DNA of 64,000 bases, taken from positions 1-64,000 of the forward strand of contig JAIXLO010000097.1 of NCBI GenBank assembly GCA_026931325.1. The letters run 5' to 3'. The notes below the pieces were generated by a model that did no database searches, was not told the DNA's origin, and was given only the letters and a program-made list of their open reading frames with translations. The DNA is from Chitinophagales bacterium (lineage in GTDB: Bacteria > Bacteroidota > Bacteroidia > Chitinophagales > Chitinophagaceae). Positions 1 to 8,644 of the stretch are shown here, in pieces (the stretch's first letter is position 1; the number at the start of each line of letters is the position of its first letter). The translations under genes and the position numbers were made by a program.

Positions 1-89
1 GCATTATTCTATACATTAAGAAAAAATTAATTGATGTGTATAAATGTATTGCAGAGATAAATAGTTTTGTAGCTGTTTAGAAAAACTTC

Positions 90-1694
90 ATGCAAAAAGA
101 AATCAGTTTAAAACTTACTCCATCAGAAGCTGCAAACCAAGCAATTATTACTTCTTATATAGCACAAACATTTTGTGTAAAAGAAAATGAAGTTGCTGGT
201 TTTTATACTTTAAAAAAAAATATTGATGCAAGAAGTCGTAAACAAATTTGGGTAAATATCTCTGTTAAAGCATTTATTAATGAACCTTTTATTGAAAGAG
301 AAATTGAAAAAATTATTTTTCAGGATGTAAGTTCTTCGAAGCTAAAAATAATTATTGTTGGTGCAGGACCAGCAGGCATTTTTGCAGGATTACAATTAAT
401 TCAATTAGGTATAAAACCTATTATTATTGAAAGGGGAAAAGATGTAAGAAGTAGAAGAAGAGATTTAGCCATACTGAATAAAGAAGGTATTATTAATACA
501 GAAAGTAATTATTGTTTTGGAGAAGGAGGTGCAGGAACTTATAGTGATGGAAAGCTTTACACTCGTAGCAACAAAAGAGGTGATATCCATAAAATACTCA
601 ACCTATTTGTACAATTTGGTGCAGATGAAAATATTTTAGTAGAAGCTCATCCACATATTGGAACAAATAAATTGCCCCACATTATTACTGCTATGACAAA
701 TCAAATTATTGATTGTGGTGGCGAAGTTTTATTTGAAAAAAAATTAGTTGATTTAATTATTGAAAATAATGAGTTGAAAGGAATTGTTACTGCCGATAGT
801 GATAAACTTTTTGCTGATGCTGTAATTTTAGCTACTGGTCATAGTGCAAGAGATATTTATGAATTGCTATATAAAAAAAATATTTTAATAGAACCCAAAC
901 CTTTTGCATTAGGTGTAAGAATAGAGCACCCTCAAGAAGTAATTGATGCTGCACAATATCATTTAATGCAATCTTGTAAAAGAGGAGATTTTCTGCCACC
1001 AGCATCTTATAGTTTGGTGGAGCAAGTAAATGGTAAAGGTGTTTTTAGTTTTTGTATGTGCCCAGGTGGCATTATTGCTACTGCATCTACTAATAGTAAT
1101 GAGTTAGTTGTTAATGGTTGGAGTCCATCTAAAAGAAATAATCCTTTTGCAAATAGTGGCATGGTGGTATCTGTTGCAATAGAAGATATTTTGCAAGAAA
1201 AAAAATTGGAAATTGCACATTCATCTCCATTATTGTTAATGGAGTTTCAAAAAATGGTAGAAGAAAAAGCATATCAAGCAGGTGGTGGAAAATTTGTTGC
1301 TCCTGCACAAAGAGTAGTAGATTTTTGCAATAATAAAATTTCTACTAATTTACCAGATTGTTCTTATTTGCCAGGCGTTAAAAGTGCTGATTTAACAAGT
1401 GTTTTACCAGATTTTATTTATACAAGATTACAAAAAGGGTTACAAGCTTTTGGTAAAAGAATGAAGGGTTATTATACAAACGATGCCATTTTAGTTGCAA
1501 CAGAAAGCAGAACTTCATCACCCATTCGTATTCCAAGAAATATAGATACTTTACAACATCCTCAAATCAAAAATTTATTTCCCTGTGCAGAAGGAGCTGG
1601 CTATGCAGGTGGTATTGTAAGTGCTGCAATGGATGGAGAAAAAGTTGCTAAAGCTATAGCGGTAATTCATCAAAAAAAATTAAAATGCAGTTAA
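90..1694 (+). CDS. FAD-dependent oxidoreductase (COG2509-type)
   Basis: A 534-residue flavoprotein of the uncharacterised NAD(P)/FAD-dependent dehydrogenase group COG2509. The dinucleotide-binding GAGPAG motif lies at residues 91-96, after an N-terminal extension of about 85 residues that is usual in this group, and is followed by the acidic strand IIIERG. The conserved stretch CFGEGGAGTYSDGKLYTR follows, and a Gly-rich segment near the C-terminus (EGAGYAGGIVSAAMDG) matches the second FAD-contacting region. No membrane segment or signal peptide is visible, so it should be cytoplasmic. The substrate is unknown. It is followed by a 111-nt gap with a promoter for the next gene, so it probably forms its own unit. 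The upstream 89 bases show nothing recognisable. Confidence 0.85.
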   Translation: MQKEISLKLTPSEAANQAIITSYIAQTFCVKENEVAGFYTLKKNIDARSRKQIWVNISVKAFINEPFIEREIEKIIFQDVSSSKLKIIIVGAGPAGIFAGLQLIQLGIKPIIIERGKDVRSRRRDLAILNKEGIINTESNYCFGEGGAGTYSDGKLYTRSNKRGDIHKILNLFVQFGADENILVEAHPHIGTNKLPHIITAMTNQIIDCGGEVLFEKKLVDLIIENNELKGIVTADSDKLFADAVILATGHSARDIYELLYKKNILIEPKPFALGVRIEHPQEVIDAAQYHLMQSCKRGDFLPPASYSLVEQVNGKGVFSFCMCPGGIIATASTNSNELVVNGWSPSKRNNPFANSGMVVSVAIEDILQEKKLEIAHSSPLLLMEFQKMVEEKAYQAGGGKFVAPAQRVVDFCNNKISTNLPDCSYLPGVKSADLTSVLPDFIYTRLQKGLQAFGKRMKGYYTNDAILVATESRTSSPIRIPRNIDTLQHPQIKNLFPCAEGAGYAGGIVSAAMDGEKVAKAIAVIHQKKLKCS

Positions 1695-1768
1695 CAGTAA
1701 TAAATACTTATGCACTTTTCATTTATTTCAGTTATTAAAAAATATCTTATCCACATATCTCCCTTGTC

Positions 1769-1800
1769 TTGCAATTCACATTGTACTTAATTTACATTTG
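1769..1800 (+). promoter_or_regulatory. Bacteroidota-type promoter of the glycosyltransferase-rsmG pair
   Basis: TTG at 1769-1771 and TACATTTG at 1793-1800 are separated by 21 nt and match the Bacteroidota -33 and -7 (TAnnTTTG) elements. Transcription would start within a few bases of the ATG triplet run at 1806-1814, so the message may be nearly leaderless. Confidence 0.55.
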
Positions 1801-1805
1801 CTGCC

Positions 1806-2936
1806 ATGATGATGAATATTCCACCCATTGTTTGGCAAATTATTTTTTATACATTTTGTGCTGTAATAGCCATTCAGATATTTTACTATATTTTCTTTTT
1901 TGCAAGACTTGCTTTTTATAAAGAAAAAAATAAAGCAGTATCAATGCAGCATCCTGTTTCAATTATTGTTTGTGCAAAAGATGAGGCTCATAATTTAGCT
2001 AAAAACTTACCAGGAATTTTGGTGCAAGATTATAAAACCACACACGAAATTATTATAGTAAATGATAACTCTACAGATGATACAAAATACTTGCTTGAGG
2101 AATTTCAAAAAAGTTTTAAAAACTTAAATCATATTCAGCTTTCACAAGAAGCAAAATTGATTGAAGGAAAAAAATTTCCTTTAAGCATTGGTATTAAAAG
2201 TGCTAAACACGAAATACTTTTATTAACAGATGCTGATTGTGTACCAGCCAGTGAAAATTGGTTGTACAAAATGCAAAATGCATATACAGATAATATTGAA
2301 ATTGTATTAGGCTATGGTGCATTTAAAAAAAGAAAAGGTATTTTAAATAAACTAATTCGATTCGAAACTTTTCATACTGCATTACAATATTTTTCTTATG
2401 CTTTAGCTGGTATCCCTTATATGGGTGTAGGAAGAAATTTAAGTTATAAAAAAGAAATTTTTTACAGAAACAAAGGCTTTTCATCTATTAATACAATACC
2501 CAGTGGTGATGATGATTTATTCATTAATAAAATTGCTACAAAAGATAATACAGCTATAGTAATTGACCCAGATACTTTTACAATAAGTGAAGCTAAAAAA
2601 TCTTGGAATGAGTGGATGAATCAAAAATACAGACACTATACAACTGCCAAATTTTATAAACCTAAACATAAATTTTTATTAGGCTTATATTCATTTAGCT
2701 TATTTTGGATTTATCCTCTACTTGCAATAAGTATTGTATTTTATTGTTGGTGGTTAGCATTGACAGTGTTTGGAGTAAGGCTTTTATTGCAAGCAGTAAT
2801 TTTACATAAAACCATGAAAAAATTACAAGAAAAAGATTTATGGATTTGGTTTATTTTCTTTGATTTATGGATGCCTTTATATTATTTATTTACTATTCCT
2901 GCAATTTGGAAAAGCCCTAAAAGAAACTGGAGTTAA
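1806..2936 (+). CDS. Membrane glycosyltransferase family 2
   Basis: A 376-residue GT-A enzyme anchored in the inner membrane. An N-terminal transmembrane helix (about residues 8-32) precedes a GT2 domain. That domain has the nucleotide-binding strand PVSIIVCAKDE, the motif VNDNSTDDT, the DxD-like TDADC, an acidic catalytic stretch SGDDDLF, and a QKYRH motif resembling the QxxRW of processive enzymes. Two or three hydrophobic segments close the C-terminus. It is expected to transfer a sugar to a lipid or polysaccharide acceptor; the donor and acceptor cannot be told. Three consecutive ATG codons at 1806-1814 leave the start uncertain by two residues. rsmG begins 5 nt after the stop, so the two are probably co-transcribed. 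Confidence 0.88.
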   Translation: MMMNIPPIVWQIIFYTFCAVIAIQIFYYIFFFARLAFYKEKNKAVSMQHPVSIIVCAKDEAHNLAKNLPGILVQDYKTTHEIIIVNDNSTDDTKYLLEEFQKSFKNLNHIQLSQEAKLIEGKKFPLSIGIKSAKHEILLLTDADCVPASENWLYKMQNAYTDNIEIVLGYGAFKKRKGILNKLIRFETFHTALQYFSYALAGIPYMGVGRNLSYKKEIFYRNKGFSSINTIPSGDDDLFINKIATKDNTAIVIDPDTFTISEAKKSWNEWMNQKYRHYTTAKFYKPKHKFLLGLYSFSLFWIYPLLAISIVFYCWWLALTVFGVRLLLQAVILHKTMKKLQEKDLWIWFIFFDLWMPLYYLFTIPAIWKSPKRNWS

Positions 2937-2941
2937 ATAGT

Positions 2942-3571
2942 ATGGAAATTATTTTAAAATATTTTGATGATTTTTCTCCGAAGCAATTAAAACAGTTCGC
3001 AGCATTAAAAGATCTGTATAAAGAATGGAATGATAAAATAAATGTTATTTCAAGAAAAGATATTGAAGAAATTTATTTACACCATGTATTGCACTCATTA
3101 AGTATTGCAGCAATTGCAAACTTTAAAGAAGGTACAGAAATTATTGATATTGGTTGTGGTGGTGGCTTTCCTGGAATTCCATTAGCTATTTTTTATCCTG
3201 ATGTAAAGTTTCATTTGGTAGATAGTATTGGCAAAAAATTAAAAGTTGTAAATGCTATTGCAGAAGCAATTGAACTAAAAAATATTACTACACAACATAC
3301 TAGAGCAGAAGAAATTAAAAATAAAAAATTTGATTTTGCTATTAGCCGTGCTGTGGCTCCATTAAAAGAGTTATGGCAATGGAGTAATCCATTATTGAAA
3401 AAAAATACTCATCCTTCTCAAGAAATAAGTAATGGTTTAATTTGTTTAAAAGGTGGCGATTTGCATCAAGAAATATCTGAAAGCAAAACCAGGCCAGCAA
3501 TGATGAGTGTGTATGAAATTTTTAAAGAGGATTATTACAAAGAAAAATTTATTCTTCACATTAAGAAATAA
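2942..3571 (+). CDS. rsmG: 16S rRNA (guanine527-N7)-methyltransferase RsmG
   Basis: RsmG (GidB) uses S-adenosylmethionine to methylate N7 of G527 in 16S rRNA; loss gives low-level streptomycin resistance in other bacteria. The 209-residue length is normal. The SAM-binding loop GCGGGFPG is at residues 71-78, followed by the acidic strand FHLVDS, and the catalytic region AISRAVAPL lies in the second half. It sits 5 nt behind the glycosyltransferase and is probably translated from the same message. Nothing is odd about it. Confidence 0.95.
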   Translation: MEIILKYFDDFSPKQLKQFAALKDLYKEWNDKINVISRKDIEEIYLHHVLHSLSIAAIANFKEGTEIIDIGCGGGFPGIPLAIFYPDVKFHLVDSIGKKLKVVNAIAEAIELKNITTQHTRAEEIKNKKFDFAISRAVAPLKELWQWSNPLLKKNTHPSQEISNGLICLKGGDLHQEISESKTRPAMMSVYEIFKEDYYKEKFILHIKK

Positions 3572-3649
3572 GGAGTTTTTGGTTTTAAAAATATAATTGT
3601 TAAATTAAAAAAAATTATATCAAATTTACATTATATACATCTATTTCTT

Positions 3650-3657
3650 TATGTTTG
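3650..3657 (+). promoter_or_regulatory. -7 box upstream of the yceI-like gene
   Basis: TATGTTTG matches TAnnTTTG. No good TTG lies 19-21 nt upstream, only TTTA at 3625-3628. The box covers the TTG codon at 3655 where the open frame could begin, so that codon cannot be the translation start if the promoter is real. Confidence 0.4.
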
Positions 3658-3687
3658 CATATCAATAAAAAATTAAACATAAAAAAA

Positions 3688-4257
3688 ATGAAAAAAATTT
3701 TAGTATTTTCAATTGTATCAATTAGCTTATTTGCTCTTTATTCGTTTATTCCAGTTAGAAAAAATGTTTCAACTTTAGAATATAATGTAAACATTAAAAA
3801 TTCAAAAATTGATTGGATAGGAAGTAAAAAAACTGGCTATCATCATGGAAGCTTTTTCTTAAAAGAAGGAGCAGTAACTATTGCAGAAAATAAAATAGTT
3901 GGAGGAAGCTTTGTTATTGATATGAGTAACTTAAAAGTATTAGACCCTGCTGGACCAAAATTAGAAGGTCATTTAAAATCTGGTGAATTTTTTGAAGTTG
4001 AAAAATTTCCTACAGCTACTTTTGAAATTTCTAAAGTCAATTATATAACAGAAAATGATATTGAAGTAGAAGGAGTATTAAACATTAAGGATATAAAAGT
4101 GCCATTAAAATTTCCTGCTATTATTCGTGGGATATCTGAAAAAGGATTATTTGCTCAAGCATTTTTTTCTCTTAATTCAAGATTATTACCTATAACAGAT
4201 AAATACTCTAATGCAGATGTTCCTTTATCAATTCATTTGTTTGCAAATGTCAATTAA
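3688..4257 (+). CDS. YceI-like lipid-binding family protein
   Basis: A YceI-family protein of 189 residues; these are lipocalin-like beta-barrels that bind polyisoprenoid or other amphiphilic ligands in the periplasm. I chose the ATG at 3688 because it gives a signal peptide (MKKILVFSIVSISLFALYSF) and because the longer frame starts with TTG inside a likely -7 promoter box. After cleavage, the family pattern is seen: SKIDWIGSKKTGYHHGSF near the start, GGSFVIDMSNLKV, the segment GHLKSGEFFEVEKFPTATFE (the usual D/E-FF-xxxxFPxATF block) and a final beta-rich region. It stands alone and ends at a bidirectional terminator shared with parC. Confidence 0.88.
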   Translation: MKKILVFSIVSISLFALYSFIPVRKNVSTLEYNVNIKNSKIDWIGSKKTGYHHGSFFLKEGAVTIAENKIVGGSFVIDMSNLKVLDPAGPKLEGHLKSGEFFEVEKFPTATFEISKVNYITENDIEVEGVLNIKDIKVPLKFPAIIRGISEKGLFAQAFFSLNSRLLPITDKYSNADVPLSIHLFANVN

Positions 4258-4268
4258 TTAAATAAACT

Positions 4269-4301
4269 TAAAAGCCATCTATTTTGAAGATGGCTTTTTT
4301 A
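4269..4301. terminator. Bidirectional terminator between yceI-like gene and parC
   Basis: AAAGCCATCT at 4271-4280 and AGATGGCTTT at 4288-4297 form a perfect stem with a short AT-rich loop. A T-run follows on the plus strand and an A-run precedes it, so it can stop transcripts from both convergent genes. Confidence 0.85.
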
Positions 4302-4304
4302 TTA

Positions 4305-6821
4305 TTAAGAAAATAATTCTGGCTGATTATCTTCTTTAGATTTGGTATCCCATTGCATTTCTGCAGTTTTACTAAAATCCATAAGTTTTGCACCAACAGC
4401 TTTCCATCCCATTACATCAACCATTTTAGCAATTTTAAATTTAGCTTTTCTTACTTGTTGTCCTCGTCCCATTTGTACTGCTAATATAGGCTCCTCATCA
4501 GTTGTTACAGCTTCTAATCTATTTCCTTCTCCATCTTTAATAAATAAGAATTTAGATTTTAGTGTTGATGTTTCAATTTTAAAACGCTTAACATTGAACT
4601 GTAATTTTTCATTATCTAAATAAACAGCAGTAATAATTTTTTCAGGATCAAATTTTTCAATTAATAAAATTTTATCAGCATCAAAGTGTTGCGTTAGTTC
4701 AGTGTCAGTAATTTCATAATTGCCATCACTGTAAACTATTAAAAGTTTATCATCTTCAAACATTCCTAAATATTGTCCTTTTTCTTCTGTATTTAATCTT
4801 CCATAAACGTCATCAAACCATAGCTTAATTGCATTTAAAGTGCTTTTGCCTGCTTCTTTAAACTTAATTGATTTAACAGGATATTTGGTTACGATATTAC
4901 CCATACTTCCTCTACCTTTTATTTCCAATTCTTCAAAATAATAAATCAACTCTTTATTCCTTGCACTACAATTTGGACTAAGTATAATTTTTACAGCTTC
5001 AGCCTCACCATTTGCATTTGAAGTAAAATAATGCACTTTGCTTTTATCTGTTCCTTTTGTTAAATCATATTCTTTATCTCTTGTAACACCAGTAACATTA
5101 AATCTTTTAGCATAGCTTATACCAGTTTTCCCATCAACATAAATCATGTTATATGTTGTTCTATCATCATTCTTTTTAAAAATTGCAGCATGTATAATAT
5201 CTTTTCCAATAAAAACTTTATCGCCAACTTTTACCACTTTCATGATGCCTCTTTTGGTAAAAACAATAATATCATCAAGGTCTGAACACTCAAATAAAAA
5301 TTCATCTTTCTTTAAACCAGTACCAATAAAGCCTTCTTCTCTGTTTGCATAAAGTTTTGTATTTGCAATAGTAATTTGTTGTACTTTAATGGTATCAAAA
5401 AGTTTTATTTCTGTTTTACGTTCTTTGCCTTTACCATATTTTTTAAGAAGTGTTTCAAAATAGGTAATGGTAAATTCTGTTAAATGTTCAAGATCATAAT
5501 TAACTTGAACAATATCTTCATCAATAGATTTTATTTGATTGTTAAGCTCATCAATATCTAACTTATAAATTCTTCTTACAGGTTTTTCAGTAAGTTTTAT
5601 TATATCTTCTTTTGAAATAGATTTTCTTTTTAGCCTTTTAATAAATGGTTGAAAAGCTTTTTCAATAGCCTCTAAAACTATTTCCCAAGATGCATGTTTT
5701 TGTTCTAACTCTTTATAAATTTTTTCTTCAAAAAATATTTTTTCTAAGGATGTGTAATGCCATTTATCTTCTAACTCTGCAAGTTTTATTTGAAGTTCTT
5801 TTTGTAGTAGATTTTTTGTGTTATCAACAGCAATTTTTAAAAGTTCTTGTACTCCTACAAATTTTGGTTTATTGTTTTCAATAATACAAGCATTTGGGCT
5901 AATGCTAACTTCACAATCTGTAAAAGCATATAAAGCATCAATTGTAATATCGCTTGAAATTCCTTGTGCTAAATCAATTTGAATTTCTACATTTTTACCC
6001 GTATATTCTGTAAGTTTTTTAATTTTTATTTTGCCTGCATCGTTTGCTTTGGTAATACTTTCACAAAGCTGCGAAACTGTTATACCATAAGGTACATCAC
6101 GTATTATTAAACTTTTTTTATCAAGCTCTTCAATGATGCAACGAACTTTTATTTTTCCTCCACGTTTTCCTTCATTGTAATTACTAACATCTATTAAACC
6201 ACCTGTTTGAAAATCGGGATAAAGCTCAAATTTTTTATTCTTTAAGTATTTAATAGATGCATCAATAATTTCACAAAAGTTATGAGGTAAAATTTTGGTA
6301 CTTAAACCAACTGCAATTCCATCTGCTCCTTGTGCTAATAGCAAAGGAAATTTCATTGGCAATGTAACAGGCTCATTTTTTCTTCCATCATAACTTAATT
6401 GCCAATCAGTAGTTTTTGCATTAAAAGCAACATCTAATGCAAACTTGCTAAGTCTTGCTTCTATATAACGTGGAGCTGCTGCTTCATCACCTGTTCTAAT
6501 ATCACCCCAATTTCCTTGAGTGTCTATGAGTAAATCTTTTTGTCCCATATTTACCAAAGCATCTCCAATACTAGCATCTCCATGAGGATGATATTGCATT
6601 GCCTGACCAATAATGTTTGCTACCTTATTAAACCTTCCATCATCCATTTCTTTCATTGCATGAAGAATACGACGTTGTACAGGTTTTAAGCCATCTTCAA
6701 TAGCTGGTACAGCACGTTCTAAAATAACATAAGAAGCATAATCTAAAAACCAATTTTTATACTGACCCTGAATACCACTTTCATTATTGGTAATATTTGA
6801 TATGTTGTTTTGTTCTGCCAT
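4305..6821 (-). CDS. parC: DNA topoisomerase IV subunit A
   Basis: The breakage-reunion subunit of a type IIA topoisomerase, 838 residues. The N-terminal region shows the winged-helix block GLKPVQRRILHAM, the HPHGDAS motif at 78-84, and the catalytic tyrosine Y119 in PRYIEARLSK. The GyrA-box that defines gyrase A (QRRGGKG-like) is not seen in the C-terminal domain. With an adjacent parE, topoisomerase IV is more likely than gyrase. The residue matching the quinolone-resistance serine of E. coli ParC (S80) is alanine (A83). It is the last gene of a minus-strand run that begins with parE, with a DUF1835 gene 82 nt upstream, and ends at a strong terminator. Confidence 0.93.
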   Translation of the reverse strand: MAEQNNISNITNNESGIQGQYKNWFLDYASYVILERAVPAIEDGLKPVQRRILHAMKEMDDGRFNKVANIIGQAMQYHPHGDASIGDALVNMGQKDLLIDTQGNWGDIRTGDEAAAPRYIEARLSKFALDVAFNAKTTDWQLSYDGRKNEPVTLPMKFPLLLAQGADGIAVGLSTKILPHNFCEIIDASIKYLKNKKFELYPDFQTGGLIDVSNYNEGKRGGKIKVRCIIEELDKKSLIIRDVPYGITVSQLCESITKANDAGKIKIKKLTEYTGKNVEIQIDLAQGISSDITIDALYAFTDCEVSISPNACIIENNKPKFVGVQELLKIAVDNTKNLLQKELQIKLAELEDKWHYTSLEKIFFEEKIYKELEQKHASWEIVLEAIEKAFQPFIKRLKRKSISKEDIIKLTEKPVRRIYKLDIDELNNQIKSIDEDIVQVNYDLEHLTEFTITYFETLLKKYGKGKERKTEIKLFDTIKVQQITIANTKLYANREEGFIGTGLKKDEFLFECSDLDDIIVFTKRGIMKVVKVGDKVFIGKDIIHAAIFKKNDDRTTYNMIYVDGKTGISYAKRFNVTGVTRDKEYDLTKGTDKSKVHYFTSNANGEAEAVKIILSPNCSARNKELIYYFEELEIKGRGSMGNIVTKYPVKSIKFKEAGKSTLNAIKLWFDDVYGRLNTEEKGQYLGMFEDDKLLIVYSDGNYEITDTELTQHFDADKILLIEKFDPEKIITAVYLDNEKLQFNVKRFKIETSTLKSKFLFIKDGEGNRLEAVTTDEEPILAVQMGRGQQVRKAKFKIAKMVDVMGWKAVGAKLMDFSKTAEMQWDTKSKEDNQPELFS

Positions 6822-6903
6822 AAACTTTTAAATATACAATATTCAATATTCAATGCTCAATGTTCATTTATTATTTCTTTGATTATTGTTTTTTGAAAAT
6901 TAT

Positions 6904-7716
6904 TTATTCTTTATTAAATATTTTCACTTCTATATCTTTCCATCCTTTTTCCCAACTGCCTTGTATGGTTAATTTTTGTTCATTAATTAATTGCTTGATT
7001 CTCCAAACTAAAAATACATCTCCTGTTTGTATTTTCATTTTACTTTGTATAGTATTTAATATTTTACTTAGTTTTTGAAAATCTGGTGTTATGGCTGAAA
7101 GAATATCTTTATCAAAAAAGGTTTCTTCTTTGCCAATAATTTTTTTACCACCTTCTAAAATTCTGATAGTTGCATTTTCATTACAAAGTTTTTTCCATTC
7201 GTCTGCATCAACTTCAAATTCACTTAGTGTAATTTCTCTTACTAATTTTTTTGCTTTTAAAAATTCTTTTGGTAGAATTTCACTTAATTGTGTTGGATAA
7301 AAAATTAATCCTTTTTCGTTTATAAAAGGCAAGTTGTTTAAGTATAGAATATGTATTCTTCCATAAAAATTTTTCAACTGACTCATTAACCAATAATAAC
7401 CACAAACATCGTGTTGGTTTTGTGCAACCCAAATCCATACTTGTTCTTCTTCATTTTCTGTTAATGCTTTTATGATGTTATGAATTGTTAATCTATCATC
7501 AGCTAAATCTAATTGTTCAGTGTAAGGAGAGTTTTGTAAAAGTTCTTTCCACCAATCTCTTCTTATTTGATATCCTTCTGATTCATATATATTGGTAATA
7601 GTACCAACTGCATAATCATCTTTAATTTCAATAATTTTTCCTTGTAAAGTTTCATCTAATTCTATAGCTTTTTGAAGTACACTAACATTGGCTTGCTCAA
7701 AAACAATATGTATCAT
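6904..7716 (-). CDS. DUF1835 domain-containing protein
   Basis: A 270-residue soluble protein resembling DUF1835 (N-terminal, MIHIVFEQANVSVLQKAI followed by GTITNIYESEGYQIRRDWW) with a C-terminal part like the DUF3658 region that often accompanies it (about 190-260). The opening strand followed by acidic residues, and the pattern IWVAQNQHDVCGYYWL, are typical. The biochemical role of the family is not established. No signal peptide or membrane helix is visible. It lies 28 nt downstream of the methyltransferase gene and 82 nt upstream of parC on the same strand, so co-transcription with the topoisomerase genes is possible but not shown. Confidence 0.75.
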   Translation of the reverse strand: MIHIVFEQANVSVLQKAIELDETLQGKIIEIKDDYAVGTITNIYESEGYQIRRDWWKELLQNSPYTEQLDLADDRLTIHNIIKALTENEEEQVWIWVAQNQHDVCGYYWLMSQLKNFYGRIHILYLNNLPFINEKGLIFYPTQLSEILPKEFLKAKKLVREITLSEFEVDADEWKKLCNENATIRILEGGKKIIGKEETFFDKDILSAITPDFQKLSKILNTIQSKMKIQTGDVFLVWRIKQLINEQKLTIQGSWEKGWKDIEVKIFNKE

Positions 7717-7744
7717 TTATCAAAAAATTTATCTTTAAAAAAAA

Positions 7745-8527
7745 TTATTTTGGTGTTATTACATAATACGCACAAGTTGTAAAAAAATTTCTAACAAATG
7801 GTATAGCAGTTATAATACTTAACTGTTTTCTTGGCTTAACACCAAATTTCCATTTATAAATAGGATTAATCAGGTAATGTTTTTTATGAAGAATTGAATA
7901 ACCTGTTTGTTTAGCAATCTTTTCAAACTTTTCAATTGTTATTCTTGTATCTCTAATTTCCATTAATTCTTCAACAGCTTCTTTATTTTTTACTAATAAC
8001 CAACGATAAATATTTTTAGGTAAAAGATGAACAAAGGGCATTTGCATTAATTTGCTATTACACATTTGTTGATGCCCACCAAAAGGCATATACCAAGGAG
8101 GAAAGCCAAAAAATATAATACCATTTGGCGTTAAAAAGTTTTTCATCCATGCAATTAGTTTTTGTTGATCATGTATATGTTCTATCACATCTTTTAAGAC
8201 TATGATATCAAATAATCCATTTAATTCATTTTTAAAATCCACTTGGTAAATGTCTTTTGATATAAAACTAATTTTATTATTTGCAACATCATCTGGCATA
8301 AATAGTTTTGCATTCTCTATTCTTGGAGCATCAAGTTCTACGCCCATTCCTACACAACCCTTATTAATAAAGGCTTTTAGCACACCACCTTCGCCACAAC
8401 CAATTTCTAAAACCCTCATTCCTTCTTTAATAGAAAATTTTTCTTCTATAAAAGGAATAACATATTCTTCAGTGTTGGCTACCTGAATATCAAAATATCT
8501 TCTTCTGTCTTTATGAAATTCAAACAT
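7745..8527 (-). CDS. Class I SAM-dependent methyltransferase
   Basis: A 260-residue Rossmann-fold methyltransferase. Motif I is VLEIGCGEGGVLKAF (about residues 39-53), followed by an acidic residue in GVELDAPRI, and motif IV is IIVLKDVIEHIHD with the usual post-motif helix and the strand GIIFFGFPPW. The C-terminal third is basic and partly hydrophobic (FVRNFFTTCAYYVI), which might associate with the membrane. The substrate is not recognisable; relatives are annotated as UbiE/COQ3-like or as polysaccharide-associated enzymes. It lies between parE and the DUF1835 gene. The 117-nt gap to parE holds a dispersed repeat. Confidence 0.82.
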   Translation of the reverse strand: MFEFHKDRRRYFDIQVANTEEYVIPFIEEKFSIKEGMRVLEIGCGEGGVLKAFINKGCVGMGVELDAPRIENAKLFMPDDVANNKISFISKDIYQVDFKNELNGLFDIIVLKDVIEHIHDQQKLIAWMKNFLTPNGIIFFGFPPWYMPFGGHQQMCNSKLMQMPFVHLLPKNIYRWLLVKNKEAVEELMEIRDTRITIEKFEKIAKQTGYSILHKKHYLINPIYKWKFGVKPRKQLSIITAIPFVRNFFTTCAYYVITPK

Positions 8528-8585
8528 TGATTATTATCTTTCTTTAGTATAATTGGCTTCTATAATTTTATCTAGTTTAAATGTT

Positions 8586-8615
8586 TGTCAATGTTTCGAC
8601 AAGCTCAACATGACA
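8586..8615. repeat. Short dispersed repeat copy (TGTCA...TGACA)
   Basis: A 30-nt imperfect inverted repeat, TGTCA at 8586-8590 and TGACA at 8611-8615, around a TTTCGACAAGCTCAACA core. Its reverse complement resembles the cluster of related units at 26267-26400. It lies between parE and the methyltransferase gene. Confidence 0.7.
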
Positions 8616-8644
8616 AAGACAAGTTCATTATAATATAGTTGTTA

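Noticed and set aside
6840..6870. Short AATATTCAAT-type repeats upstream of parC as a regulatory element
   Set aside because: Such AT-rich reiterations recur in several gaps (also near 46290-46330 and 13620-13650) and look like low-complexity filler rather than a defined site.
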